DNA of 9,724 bases from Actinomycetota bacterium (GCA_005885115.1 VAXX01000109.1:1-9724); one strand, 5' to 3'; positions 1-5,391 are shown, counted from the stretch's first letter. Notes: generated from the letters alone by a model not told the origin. Made by a program: numbers and translations.

Positions 1-1
1 G

Positions 2-595
2 CTGCCCGAGCGGCCGTACGACCACATCGGGGTTCACCGGCAGCAGGACGGGAACTGCTACGTCGGGGTGGCACCGCTCGCGGGGCGGGTCAGCGGAAGC
101 ATGCTGGGCCGGGTGGCGGACATCGTCGAGGCACACGGGAGCACCCGGGTGCGGACCACGCCGTACCAGAAACTGGTTGTCCTGGACGTCGCGCCCGACC
201 GGGTGGAGAGCCTCGTGACGGCGCTGCGTGACATCGGCCTGGAGGACCTGGAGAAGCGGCTGGCTGACCTGGACGTCAACATTTCGATCAATGTCAATGG
301 TTGCCCGAACGCGTGCGCGCGTACCCAGGTGGCCGACATCGGGCTCAAGGGCCAGCTCGTACCGGGGCCGGACGGGGAGCTGGTCGAGGGGTTCCAGGTG
401 CACCTGGGCGGCGGGCTGGCCATGGCCGCCGGCGAGCAGGCGAGCCTGGGCCGCAAGCTGCGCGGCCTGAAGACCACGGCCGACGAACTGGTCGAGTACG
501 TCGAGCGGCTGGCCCGCCGGTACGCGGCCGACCGCACCGAGGGCGAGAGCTTCGCCCAGTGGGTGACCCGAGCGGATGAGGAGGAGCTTCGATGA
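2..595 (+). CDS. sirA: Assimilatory sulfite reductase (ferredoxin-type, siroheme/[4Fe-4S]), C-terminal part
   Basis: This is the C-terminal 197 residues of a nitrite/sulfite reductase; the gene begins before the window, and the family is about 550-570 residues long. The enzyme reduces sulfite to sulfide with six electrons, using siroheme bridged to a [4Fe-4S] cluster, in the cytoplasm. Visible here is the second cysteine pair of the cluster, in NGCPNACAR (Cys101 and Cys105 of the fragment, C-x3-C), after the TPYQKLVVLDV segment typical of the third domain. The first cysteine pair lies outside the window. The sequence alone fits nitrite or sulfite reductase. The neighbours (APS reductase and a siroheme-type chelatase) make sulfite the likely substrate, as in the Mycobacterium tuberculosis sirA-cysH-che1 cluster. 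The TGA overlaps the next ATG in an ATGA, so translation is probably coupled. SD-like AGGAGG-type bases lie in the last codons and would serve the next gene. Confidence 0.93.
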   Translation: MPERPYDHIGVHRQQDGNCYVGVAPLAGRVSGSMLGRVADIVEAHGSTRVRTTPYQKLVVLDVAPDRVESLVTALRDIGLEDLEKRLADLDVNISINVNGCPNACARTQVADIGLKGQLVPGPDGELVEGFQVHLGGGLAMAAGEQASLGRKLRGLKTTADELVEYVERLARRYAADRTEGESFAQWVTRADEEELR

Positions 596-738
596 GTGAG
601 CGCGTTTCTCCGCTGTACTGCCCGTACTGCGCCGGAGAGGACCTGCGGCCACACGGGGACCAGCACGGCACCTGGGAGTGCCGTTCGTGCACCCGCGTCT
701 TCAAGCTCACCTTCGTCGGTCTGGTGGTGTCGCAATGA
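592..738 (+). CDS. 48-residue zinc-ribbon protein of the sulfite/APS reductase operon, function unknown
   Basis: A small reading frame between the sulfite reductase and cysH genes, linked to both by 4-bp ATGA overlaps. The gaggagctt stretch just before it is a plausible ribosome binding site. It encodes two CxxC knuckles, CPYC at residues 10-13 and CRSC at 30-33, the usual pattern of a rubredoxin-like zinc ribbon, followed by a hydrophobic, basic tail (VFKLTFVGLVV). From memory, Streptomyces has a short uncharacterised protein at the same place between its sulfite reductase and cysH genes (SCO6101 region), so this is probably a conserved family member. The overlaps on both sides and the paired cysteines make it very likely to be a real gene. 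Its role is not known. A metal- or redox-handling accessory to one of the two Fe-S enzymes is a guess from context only. Confidence 0.88.
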   Translation: MSERVSPLYCPYCAGEDLRPHGDQHGTWECRSCTRVFKLTFVGLVVSQ

Positions 739-1433
739 GGTACAACGTTGACGAGTTGCGGGAGATAGCCGCGCGGGCGGCGGTGGAGTTGGACCGCGCG
801 CCCGCGGAGAAGATCGTCGAGTGGGCCGCCGACACGTTCGGCGAGCGGTTCTGCGTGACCAGTTCGTTCGCCGACGCGGTGCTGAGCCACGTGGTGTCCT
901 CGGTGGTGCCCGGGGTCGAGGTCATCTTCCTGGACACCGGCCTGCACTTCGCCGAGACGCTGCGGGTACGCGACACGGTGCAGAAGACGCTGCCGGTGGT
1001 GGTCAAGTCGATCAAGCCGCGGCTGTCCCTGGCCGAGCAGGACGCCGAGTTCGGCCCCCGGCTGTATGCCCGCGAGCCCGACGAGTGCTGCGCGATCCGC
1101 AAGGTCGAGCCGCTCAACCGGGCGCTGGCGAACTACGACGCCTGGGCCGCCGGGCTGCGCCGGGACGAGGGGCCGACCCGGGCCAACACGCCGGTGGTCG
1201 GATTCGAGGCGGCGCGCGGCAAGGTGAAGGTAGCGCCGCTGGCGTACTGGACCGAGGCGGACGTCCAGGCGTACATCGACAAGTACGACATCCCGGTGAA
1301 CAGCCTGATCAACCAGGGGTACGCCTCGGTCGGCTGCTGGCCGTGCACGCGGCGGACGGCACCGGGCGAGGATCCGCGCGCCGGGCGCTGGCCGATGTTC
1401 GACAAGACCGAATGCGGCATCCATGCCGCCTAG
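735..1433 (+). CDS. cysH: Adenylylsulfate (APS) reductase, thioredoxin-dependent, [4Fe-4S]
   Basis: A 232-residue PAPS/APS reductase-family protein that reduces adenylylsulfate to sulfite with thioredoxin, the step before the sulfite reductase encoded upstream. The nucleotide-binding N-terminal domain has the degenerate P-loop segment SSFADAVL. The cysteine pair C118-C119 (ECCAIRKVEPL) and C201-x2-C204 (GCWPC) together form the [4Fe-4S] ligand set that marks the APS-type enzyme, as opposed to the cluster-less PAPS reductase of enteric bacteria. The C-terminal TECGIH carries the catalytic Cys227. The frame is open upstream to a GTG at 678, but the ATG at 735 overlaps the zinc-ribbon stop as ATGA and gives the expected N-terminus, so it is chosen. 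The gene overlaps the following chelatase gene by 11 bp. Confidence 0.96.
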   Translation: MRYNVDELREIAARAAVELDRAPAEKIVEWAADTFGERFCVTSSFADAVLSHVVSSVVPGVEVIFLDTGLHFAETLRVRDTVQKTLPVVVKSIKPRLSLAEQDAEFGPRLYAREPDECCAIRKVEPLNRALANYDAWAAGLRRDEGPTRANTPVVGFEAARGKVKVAPLAYWTEADVQAYIDKYDIPVNSLINQGYASVGCWPCTRRTAPGEDPRAGRWPMFDKTECGIHAA

Positions 1434-2175
1434 CCGGTCCGACCGGCGCAATCCTCTCGTGCTCGTCGCGCACGGGAGCCGGGATCCGCGGGCCGCACGG
1501 TCGACCTGGGCGCTGGCCCGGGCGGTCGGGGCGGCCCGTCCCGGTACCCGGGTGGAGACGGCGTTCCTCGACTTCGAGGTGCCCGGGCTGGTGGCCGCGC
1601 TGCGCCGGGAGGCCGACCGGGGGCAGCGCGCGGCCACGGTGGTACCGCTGCTGCTGACCGCCGCGTACCACGGGCGGGTGGACGTACCGGGGGAGATCGA
1701 GAAGGCGTCGGCGCTGGGGCTGTCGATCGGCCTGGCGCCGGTGCTGGGCCCGGTGGCCGGCGCGCGGTCCGACGCGGTCGCGCTGGATCTGGTGGTACGG
1801 GCGTTACGTCGCCGGCTGGACGAGGTGGACACCGGTCCGGTGGACGGTCTGGTGCTCGCCGCGGCCGGCAGTCGGGAGCATTCGGCGCTGGTGACGGTGG
1901 ACCTCGTCGCGCGGGCGCTCGGGGAGGCCGCCGGGGTGCCCTGCGTGGCCGGGTACGCCTCCGGCGCCGGCCGGGATACCGCCGAGGCGGTCCGGGCGGT
2001 ACGCGCCCGGGGCGCCGTACGTGTCGCGGTCGCCAGCTACTTCCTCGCCCCCGGGCTGCTCTACGACCGGGCGGTGGACGCCGCGCTGGCCGCGGGTGCC
2101 GTGGTCGCGGCCGCGCCGCTGGGCGACGCCCCGGAAATCGCCGAGCTGGTACTGGCCCGCGCCAACACGGCGTGA
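1423..2175 (+). CDS. sirB: CbiX/SirB-type sirohydrochlorin chelatase (probable ferrochelatase for siroheme)
   Basis: A 250-residue CbiX-family protein. The family inserts Fe2+ or Co2+ into sirohydrochlorin. The N-terminal half has the family signature LVAHGSRDPRA, with metal-binding His17, and a second ligand His83 in the LTAAYHGRVDVP segment. The C-terminal half looks like a duplicated domain in which the HGS motif has become AGS (AAAGSREHS), so only the first half is likely to be catalytic, as in other long CbiX forms. Its position directly after sulfite reductase and cysH, matching che1 in M. tuberculosis, favours iron insertion for siroheme over cobalt insertion for cobalamin; metal choice cannot be read from the sequence. 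The start ATG lies inside the end of cysH (11-bp overlap) with no clear SD, so it probably depends on translational coupling. It is the last gene of the operon before a strong hairpin. Confidence 0.9.
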   Translation: MPPSRSDRRNPLVLVAHGSRDPRAARSTWALARAVGAARPGTRVETAFLDFEVPGLVAALRREADRGQRAATVVPLLLTAAYHGRVDVPGEIEKASALGLSIGLAPVLGPVAGARSDAVALDLVVRALRRRLDEVDTGPVDGLVLAAAGSREHSALVTVDLVARALGEAAGVPCVAGYASGAGRDTAEAVRAVRARGAVRVAVASYFLAPGLLYDRAVDAALAAGAVVAAAPLGDAPEIAELVLARANTA

Positions 2176-2178
2176 ACG

Positions 2179-2219
2179 TAGCGACACCCCGGAGTTATCG
2201 CGGCTCCGGGGTGTCGCTA
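2179..2219. terminator. Intrinsic-type hairpin between sirB and whiB1
   Basis: A perfect inverted repeat, with arms 2179-2194 and 2204-2219 (16 bp including GACACCCCGGAG and its complement) and a 9-nt loop. It starts 4 nt after the sirB stop. There is no U-tract, which is common for actinobacterial terminators. It lies between convergent genes, 33 nt past the whiB1 stop, so it may end transcription from both sides. Confidence 0.85.
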
Positions 2220-2251
2220 TGGTGATGCGTGTGCGGTCGGTGGGGAAGGAC

Positions 2252-2503
2252 TCAGAGAGAAGCGCGGACGCGCATTCCGCCGCGCCGCTTGACCGCGCGG
2301 CGTTCCTCTTCGCTCATTCCGCCCCACACGCCGGCGTCCTGACCGGAGTCGAGCGCCCACTGGAGGCACGCGTCGGTCGCGGAACAGCGCCGGCAGACCG
2401 CCTTGGCCTGCTCGACTTGCAGCAGGGCCGGACCGGACGTCCCGATCGGGAAGAACAGCTCCGGGTCCTCATCGCGGCAGGCAGCACGGTGGCGCCAGTC
2501 CAT
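2252..2503 (-). CDS. whiB1: WhiB1-type [4Fe-4S] transcription regulator
   Basis: An 83-residue WhiB-like protein. Four cysteines at 9, 37, 40 and 46 (C-x27-C-x2-C-x5-C) form the iron-sulfur site and coincide with the positions I recall for M. tuberculosis WhiB1 (84 residues). The start MDWRHRAACRDEDPELFFP, the turn GVWGG at 58-62 and a basic tail (EERRAVKRRGGMRVR) also match that orthologue, so this is the WhiB1/WblE class, not WhiD or WhiB7. These proteins bind the domain-4 region of the primary sigma factor, and WhiB1 responds to nitric oxide in mycobacteria. The frame is open further upstream, but the ATG at 2503 has AAGGAG 10 nt before it and gives exactly the family N-terminus. It is monocistronic, with a 342-bp upstream region containing CRP-like sites. 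Confidence 0.96.
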   Translation of the reverse strand: MDWRHRAACRDEDPELFFPIGTSGPALLQVEQAKAVCRRCSATDACLQWALDSGQDAGVWGGMSEEERRAVKRRGGMRVRASL

Positions 2504-2636
2504 GGCGGCAACACTCCTTGGTTGGTGGATCGATCGCGGTGCGCTTTTCTTTATCCGTCTCGCGGTGCCGATACCCAGCGAACGACCAGGTAACCGACGC
2601 GCGTGAGCAGGCAACAGGGCCGTAACTCAGTTTGCT

Positions 2637-2652
2637 TGTGAATACTTTCACG
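2637..2652 (-). promoter_or_regulatory. CRP/Cmr-like site 1 upstream of whiB1
   Basis: TGTGA-N6-TCACG, one base away from the CRP consensus TGTGA-N6-TCACA. Its centre lies about 141 bp before the whiB1 start codon. It covers the position expected for a -10 box 17-19 bp from the TTGACA at 2669-2664, so binding here could repress. The mycobacterial CRP protein Rv3676 is known to act on whiB1, which supports the reading. Confidence 0.6.
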
Positions 2653-2669
2653 AACCCCCGCGATGTCAA
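2641..2669 (-). promoter_or_regulatory. Candidate whiB1 promoter
   Basis: A perfect -35 TTGACA on the minus strand (2669 to 2664), with AGTATT at 17 bp (2646 to 2641) or TATTCA at 19 bp as a poor -10. The -35 is strong and the -10 weak, as expected for an activator-dependent promoter. The start would be near 2634, giving a leader of about 130 nt. Another start closer to the gene, for example after TTACCT at 2593-2588, is possible. Confidence 0.4.
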
Positions 2670-2696
2670 GGGGGATACTCAGAAAAAGTCCGTCCG

Positions 2697-2712
2697 GGTG
2701 AGCGAATTCACG
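2697..2712 (-). promoter_or_regulatory. CRP/Cmr-like site 2 upstream of whiB1
   Basis: GGTGA-N6-TCACG, keeping the full GTGA-N6-TCAC core. Its centre is exactly 60 bp from that of site 1. If the TTGACA promoter starts near 2634, this site is centred near -70, one of the face-of-helix positions used by CRP in class I activation. Confidence 0.5.
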
Positions 2713-2845
2713 GCCCGTTTGTCCCTTTTCGTGGTGAGATTCCCCGCCTGACGAGGGCGTGACAACTAGTAATGAATGTAGTACTCTATGTCGGCTCTCG
2801 CCAGCATTTCCGGCACGTGTTGCATACCTGGCTTAACTAGCGACG

Positions 2846-3775
2846 CTAGCAGAAGACACGAACAGCGCACGGTACGGACGTGAAGTGGACCTTCTCCCGG
2901 GCTCCGAGGTAGTCCCCGTCGAGCTGGAAGGCCACCGGTTCGTTGGAAAGCAAGGTGAACTCGGGCAGGTCCTGCCAGCTCAGGACGTGCTTCCCGGTCG
3001 GCCCCTTCCCAGCACGTGGGACGAAAAGCTGGTACAGGAACCGGCTCATCCCCGGCGTGGTCAGACTGCGCAGGGCGACCAGGTCCAGACCCCGGTCGAA
3101 GGACGCGTCCGGACAGGCGTCGATGCGGCGGGTACCGAAGTAGGTCGACGGGCTGGTGTTCTGCACGATCACCGTGGCGAGGTTGGGATCCGGCTCCTCG
3201 CCGGGCTGCTCGAGCGTGATGCGCGGCGTACGCCGCTTCGTGGTGAAGGCGAACTGGGCGGCCAGGGTGCGGGCGTACAGCCACGGGGACGAGGTGTCGC
3301 CCTGGTGCCGGGCACGCTCGACCCGGGAGATGACCTCGGCGTCCAGGCCCAGCCCGGCGCAGAAGGTGAAGTACCGGTCGTCGGCCCGGCCCAGCCCGAT
3401 CGACCGGTACCGGTTGGCCCGCAAGGCTTCCAGGAGTACCCCGGTCGCCTCGACCCAGTCGCCGGGCAGCCCGAGCGCCCGGGCGAAGACGTTGGTGGAG
3501 CCACCGGGTACCACGGCCAGGGCCGGACCCGTCGCGGGTACCCCATGGGCCAGCAGCCCGTTGACCACCTCGTTGACCGTACCGTCGCCACCGAGGGCGA
3601 CCACGACGTCGAGCCCGTCGGCCGCGGCCTGCTCGGCCAGCGCGGCCGCGTGTCCCCGCCGCTCGGTGTGCACCACCCGCAGGTCCACCTGACTGCGCAG
3701 CGCCTGTACCAGAACGTCGCGCACCCGCCCGCTGGTGGTGGTCGCCTTGTGGTTGACCACGAGAAGCGCCCGCAT
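2846..3775 (-). CDS. Diacylglycerol kinase-family lipid kinase (YegS/DgkB-like)
   Basis: A 309-residue soluble lipid kinase with the diacylglycerol kinase catalytic fold. The N-terminus RALLVVNHKATTTSG matches the family opening (VNPxAG-type), GGDGT at 62-66 followed by NEV is the nucleotide-binding signature, and PGGSTNVFAR at 90-99 is the second conserved loop. The C-terminal half has QLDGDYLG, the usual late motif. Such enzymes phosphorylate diacylglycerol or related lipids at the membrane with ATP; the lipid used here cannot be read from the sequence. An earlier in-frame start at 3811 would add 12 residues. The ATG at 3775 gives the normal family N-terminus and sits 6 nt after a TACAGT box, so it is chosen. 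The gene is divergent from the membrane protein gene, 37 bp away, and probably transcribed alone. Confidence 0.9.
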   Translation of the reverse strand: MRALLVVNHKATTTSGRVRDVLVQALRSQVDLRVVHTERRGHAAALAEQAAADGLDVVVALGGDGTVNEVVNGLLAHGVPATGPALAVVPGGSTNVFARALGLPGDWVEATGVLLEALRANRYRSIGLGRADDRYFTFCAGLGLDAEVISRVERARHQGDTSSPWLYARTLAAQFAFTTKRRTPRITLEQPGEEPDPNLATVIVQNTSPSTYFGTRRIDACPDASFDRGLDLVALRSLTTPGMSRFLYQLFVPRAGKGPTGKHVLSWQDLPEFTLLSNEPVAFQLDGDYLGAREKVHFTSVPCAVRVFC

Positions 3776-3781
3776 GGCTGG

Positions 3782-3787
3782 ACTGTA
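3782..3787 (-). promoter_or_regulatory. -10 box TACAGT of the lipid kinase gene (leaderless)
   Basis: TACAGT on the minus strand ends 6 nt before the ATG at 3775. A TANNNT box 6-7 nt before the start codon is the classic layout of leaderless actinobacterial transcripts. No SD precedes the ATG and no good -35 is visible. Confidence 0.5.
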
Positions 3788-3799
3788 CCGGCCCCACCG

Positions 3800-3805
3800 T
3801 ATCGT
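3800..3805 (+). promoter_or_regulatory. -10 box TATCGT of the membrane protein gene (leaderless)
   Basis: TATCGT ends 7 nt before the GTG at 3813, with no SD between, so the message probably starts at the GTG itself. It lies back to back with the TACAGT box of the divergent gene; the two hexamers are 12 bp apart. Confidence 0.5.
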
Positions 3806-3812
3806 CGACACC

Positions 3813-4205
3813 GTGGAGCAAGGGGATCACGCGTTGCCGACCACGTTGCGCTGGGCCGTCGCGCTGCTGTTCGCGCAGGCGGTGAGCCTGGCCGGCCTGC
3901 TGGGCTTCCTGATCGCGGTGATCGGCGGCCAGCGCCTGGCGCGGCTGGTCGACCGGCGGCTGCTCCCGTTCGAGATCCTCGCCCTGGTGGTCGCGGTCGT
4001 GCTCGTGCTGCTGGGCTGGCAGCTCCGCCAGCGCCGGGCCTGGGCGCGCGGGCCGGTCGTCGCGCTGGAGCTGCTGTTCGTGCCGATCGGGTACTACCTG
4101 GGCGGGTTGACCGTCGGCGGGATCCTGACGATCGTCAGCGCGCTGGCCTGTGTCGGACTCCTGATCGCGCCGGCATCGCGGGCCGCGCTCGGGATCCGTC
4201 CGTGA
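3813..4205 (+). CDS. Small membrane protein with four predicted helices, function unknown
   Basis: A 130-residue hydrophobic protein that I cannot assign to a named family. Four membrane segments are visible, at about residues 14-37, 52-71, 80-97 and 99-119. The loops between the first three are short and rich in arginine (QRLARLVDRR at 40-49, RQRRAW at 72-77), which puts them in the cytoplasm by the positive-inside rule. There is no signal peptide cleavage site, catalytic motif or cysteine pair. The frame is open upstream to 3735, but that would run into the divergent lipid kinase gene. The GTG at 3813, just after a TATCGT box, is preferred. It is divergent from the lipid kinase gene and 23 bp ahead of the GntR gene. 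A link with lipid metabolism is suggested only by position. Confidence 0.75.
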   Translation: MEQGDHALPTTLRWAVALLFAQAVSLAGLLGFLIAVIGGQRLARLVDRRLLPFEILALVVAVVLVLLGWQLRQRRAWARGPVVALELLFVPIGYYLGGLTVGGILTIVSALACVGLLIAPASRAALGIRP

Positions 4206-4216
4206 CCTGGACCCCT

Positions 4217-4222
4217 TAGGCT
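4217..4222 (+). promoter_or_regulatory. -10 box TAGGCT of the GntR gene (leaderless)
   Basis: TAGGCT ends 6 nt before the GTG at 4229, again a leaderless layout with no SD. The box begins 12 nt after the stop of the membrane protein gene. The regulator could therefore be transcribed alone as well as by read-through. Confidence 0.5.
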
Positions 4223-4228
4223 GCCGCT

Positions 4229-4927
4229 GTGACCACAAGGCCCGGGCGGGCGCCCGCGTACCAGCTCCTCGCCGACGACCTGCGCGGCCAGATCACCTCG
4301 GGCCGGCTGCGGCCGGGCGAGCGGCTGCCCACCGAGCCGGAGCTGTGCGTACGGACGGGGGTCAGCCGCAGCACGGTACGCGAAGCCCTGCGGCTGCTGG
4401 CCAGCCAGCACCTGATCGTCACGACCCGGGGGGTCACCGGGGGCAGCTACGTGGCCCAGCCGGACCCGGCGACGCTGGCCGAGAGCCTGACCGGCGGGGT
4501 ACGGATGCTGCTCGCGTGTACCCCGGTCGGGGTCAACGAGCTGATGGAAGTGCGGGAGATGCTGGAGGTACCGGCGGTGGGGCTGGCCGCGCTCCGGCGC
4601 ACCGACGAGGACCTGGCGGTGCTCCGGCGGGCCATGTTCGACCCGGTACGCGACGACGTACCGACGAAGCTGGCCGCGCACCGGGCGTTCCACGCGGCGC
4701 TCGCCGCGGCGACCGGCAACCCGGTGTACGAGCTGCTGGCCCGCCCGCTGTACGCCGTGGGCAACGAGGGGGAGCTGGCCGAACGGGCCTCGTCCCGGCT
4801 GTGGCGGACGGTCGACGCCGAGCACCGGCAGATCCTGCAGGCGGTGGTGGACCGGGATGTCGCGGCGGCGGAGCAGGCCACCCGTACCCACCTGGCCAAC
4901 CTCAAGGCCAACTGGCCCGACGTCTAG
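4229..4927 (+). CDS. GntR-family transcription regulator, FadR/FCD subfamily
   Basis: A 232-residue regulator. Residues 10-75 form the GntR winged helix-turn-helix: AYQLLADDLRGQITSGRLRPGERLPTE-type opening, recognition helix VSRSTVREALRLL at 45-57, and the wing around TTRGVTGGSYV. Residues about 100-225 form an all-helical FCD ligand domain, with the typical REMLEVPAVGLAA opening, AHRAFHAALAAATGNPV in the middle, and EHRQILQAV plus THLANL near the end, which include the histidines that often bind metal in this group. FCD regulators usually sense small organic acids. The effector here is unknown and no target operator is evident. The gene converges on the anti-sigma factor gene, and the last 4 bp (CTAG) are the stop codons of both. 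The GTG start follows a TAGGCT box. Confidence 0.92.
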   Translation: MTTRPGRAPAYQLLADDLRGQITSGRLRPGERLPTEPELCVRTGVSRSTVREALRLLASQHLIVTTRGVTGGSYVAQPDPATLAESLTGGVRMLLACTPVGVNELMEVREMLEVPAVGLAALRRTDEDLAVLRRAMFDPVRDDVPTKLAAHRAFHAALAAATGNPVYELLARPLYAVGNEGELAERASSRLWRTVDAEHRQILQAVVDRDVAAAEQATRTHLANLKANWPDV

Positions 4928-5343
4928 CTTCCGTTCTGCGGACTGCGGCGTTTGGTCAACCGGATCGCGGCCCGGCCGCCCTCGGAGTGGGCGCTGACCT
5001 CGCCGGCCAGCGCGGTGAGCACCTGCCAGGAGAACGAGTTGCCGCTGGGCAGCGCGGCCCGGTCGGCGACCAGGACGGACACCTCGATCGACAGGGCGTG
5101 GTCGGTGACCGTGAACTCGCTGGTGACGTCGGTCTGGGCCGGCGCGATCGCGAGAAGGATGGCGCACGCCTCGTCGACCGCGATCCGCAGGTCCTCGATC
5201 TCGTCGAGGGTGAACTGGAGCCGGGCGGCGAGTCCGGCGGTCGCGGTCCGCAGCACGGCCAGGTAGCTGCCGTCGGCGGGGACCACGAGGACCACGACGT
5301 CGGTGCCCTCGGTCGACGGGTCCGGCGCGAGCTGGGTCACCAT
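4924..5343 (-). CDS. Anti-sigma factor of the RsbW/UsfX (SigB/SigF) type, no adjacent sigma gene
   Basis: A 139-residue protein of the GHKL-ATPase anti-sigma family. LRIAVDEAC at 52-60 and FSWQVLTALAGEV at 104-116 closely resemble the corresponding segments, as I recall them, of M. tuberculosis UsfX (LRLAVDEVC, FSWHVLTAL), the anti-SigF factor. Such proteins bind and hold a stress or sporulation sigma factor, and are released by an anti-anti-sigma protein. The usual N-box asparagine after the DEA segment and a DxGxG box are not visible, so ATP binding and kinase activity are doubtful. In the mycobacterial locus sigF follows directly. Here the next gene is the convergent GntR gene and the one before is sodN, so the sigma partner must be elsewhere. 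AGGAGG ends only 1 nt before the ATG at 5343; the adjacent in-frame GTG at 5340, 4 nt from it, may be the true start. Confidence 0.85.
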   Translation of the reverse strand: MVTQLAPDPSTEGTDVVVLVVPADGSYLAVLRTATAGLAARLQFTLDEIEDLRIAVDEACAILLAIAPAQTDVTSEFTVTDHALSIEVSVLVADRAALPSGNSFSWQVLTALAGEVSAHSEGGRAAIRLTKRRSPQNGS

Positions 5344-5344
5344 G

Positions 5345-5350
5345 CCTCCT
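5345..5350 (-). promoter_or_regulatory. Strong AGGAGG ribosome binding site that puts the anti-sigma start in doubt
   Basis: A perfect AGGAGG on the minus strand lies 1 nt from the ATG at 5343 and 4 nt from the in-frame GTG at 5340. Spacing of 1 nt is too short for normal initiation, so the GTG is the more natural start. The protein would then lack only the first methionine codon. Confidence 0.55.
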
Positions 5351-5385
5351 GGCGCGCTGCGCTCACCGTGCCACCCCCTGCCGAC

Positions 5386-5391
5386 ACTCTA
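5386..5391 (-). promoter_or_regulatory. Candidate -10 (TAGAGT) for the anti-sigma gene
   Basis: TAGAGT on the minus strand would start transcription near 5379 and give a leader of about 36 nt with the AGGAGG near its end. No convincing -35 lies 16-18 bp before it. It sits between the sodN hairpin and the gene, so independent transcription of the anti-sigma gene is plausible. Confidence 0.3.

Larger units (their letters stand above)
2504..2845 (-). other. 342-bp intergenic region upstream of whiB1
   Basis: This stretch between lipid kinase and whiB1, both on the minus strand, has no convincing gene. It is clearly richer in A+T than the flanks, above all at 2620-2850. It holds a whiB1 ribosome binding site (AAGGAG, 2519 to 2514), a TTGACA box, and two CRP-like palindromes. 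A weak hairpin at 2800-2814 (GCCGG/CTGGC in the minus-strand RNA, with one G-U pair) lies about 32 nt past the lipid kinase stop and could help end its transcript. A 13-bp palindrome CTAGCG-A-CGCTAG at 2837-2849 overlaps the lipid kinase stop codon; I assign it no function. Confidence 0.7.

Noticed and set aside
345..1832. Long minus-strand open frame opposite the sulfur operon
   Set aside because: It is antisense to four well-recognised overlapping genes, and its translation is rich in Arg, Pro and Gly with no family motif, as expected for a shadow frame in high-GC DNA.
2504..2614. N-terminal extension of WhiB1 by 37 residues
   Set aside because: The frame is open, but the SD before 2503 and the exact match to the family N-terminus MDWRH point to the shorter protein.
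2837..2849. Palindrome CTAGCG-A-CGCTAG at the end of the lipid kinase gene
   Set aside because: The arms leave only a 1-3 nt loop, and the site overlaps the stop codon; it is too short and isolated to call a terminator or operator.
2766..4238. 490-codon minus-strand open frame over the lipid kinase and membrane protein genes
   Set aside because: The lipid kinase is encoded in another frame with clear GGDGT and PGGSTN motifs; this frame is low-complexity and crosses gene borders.
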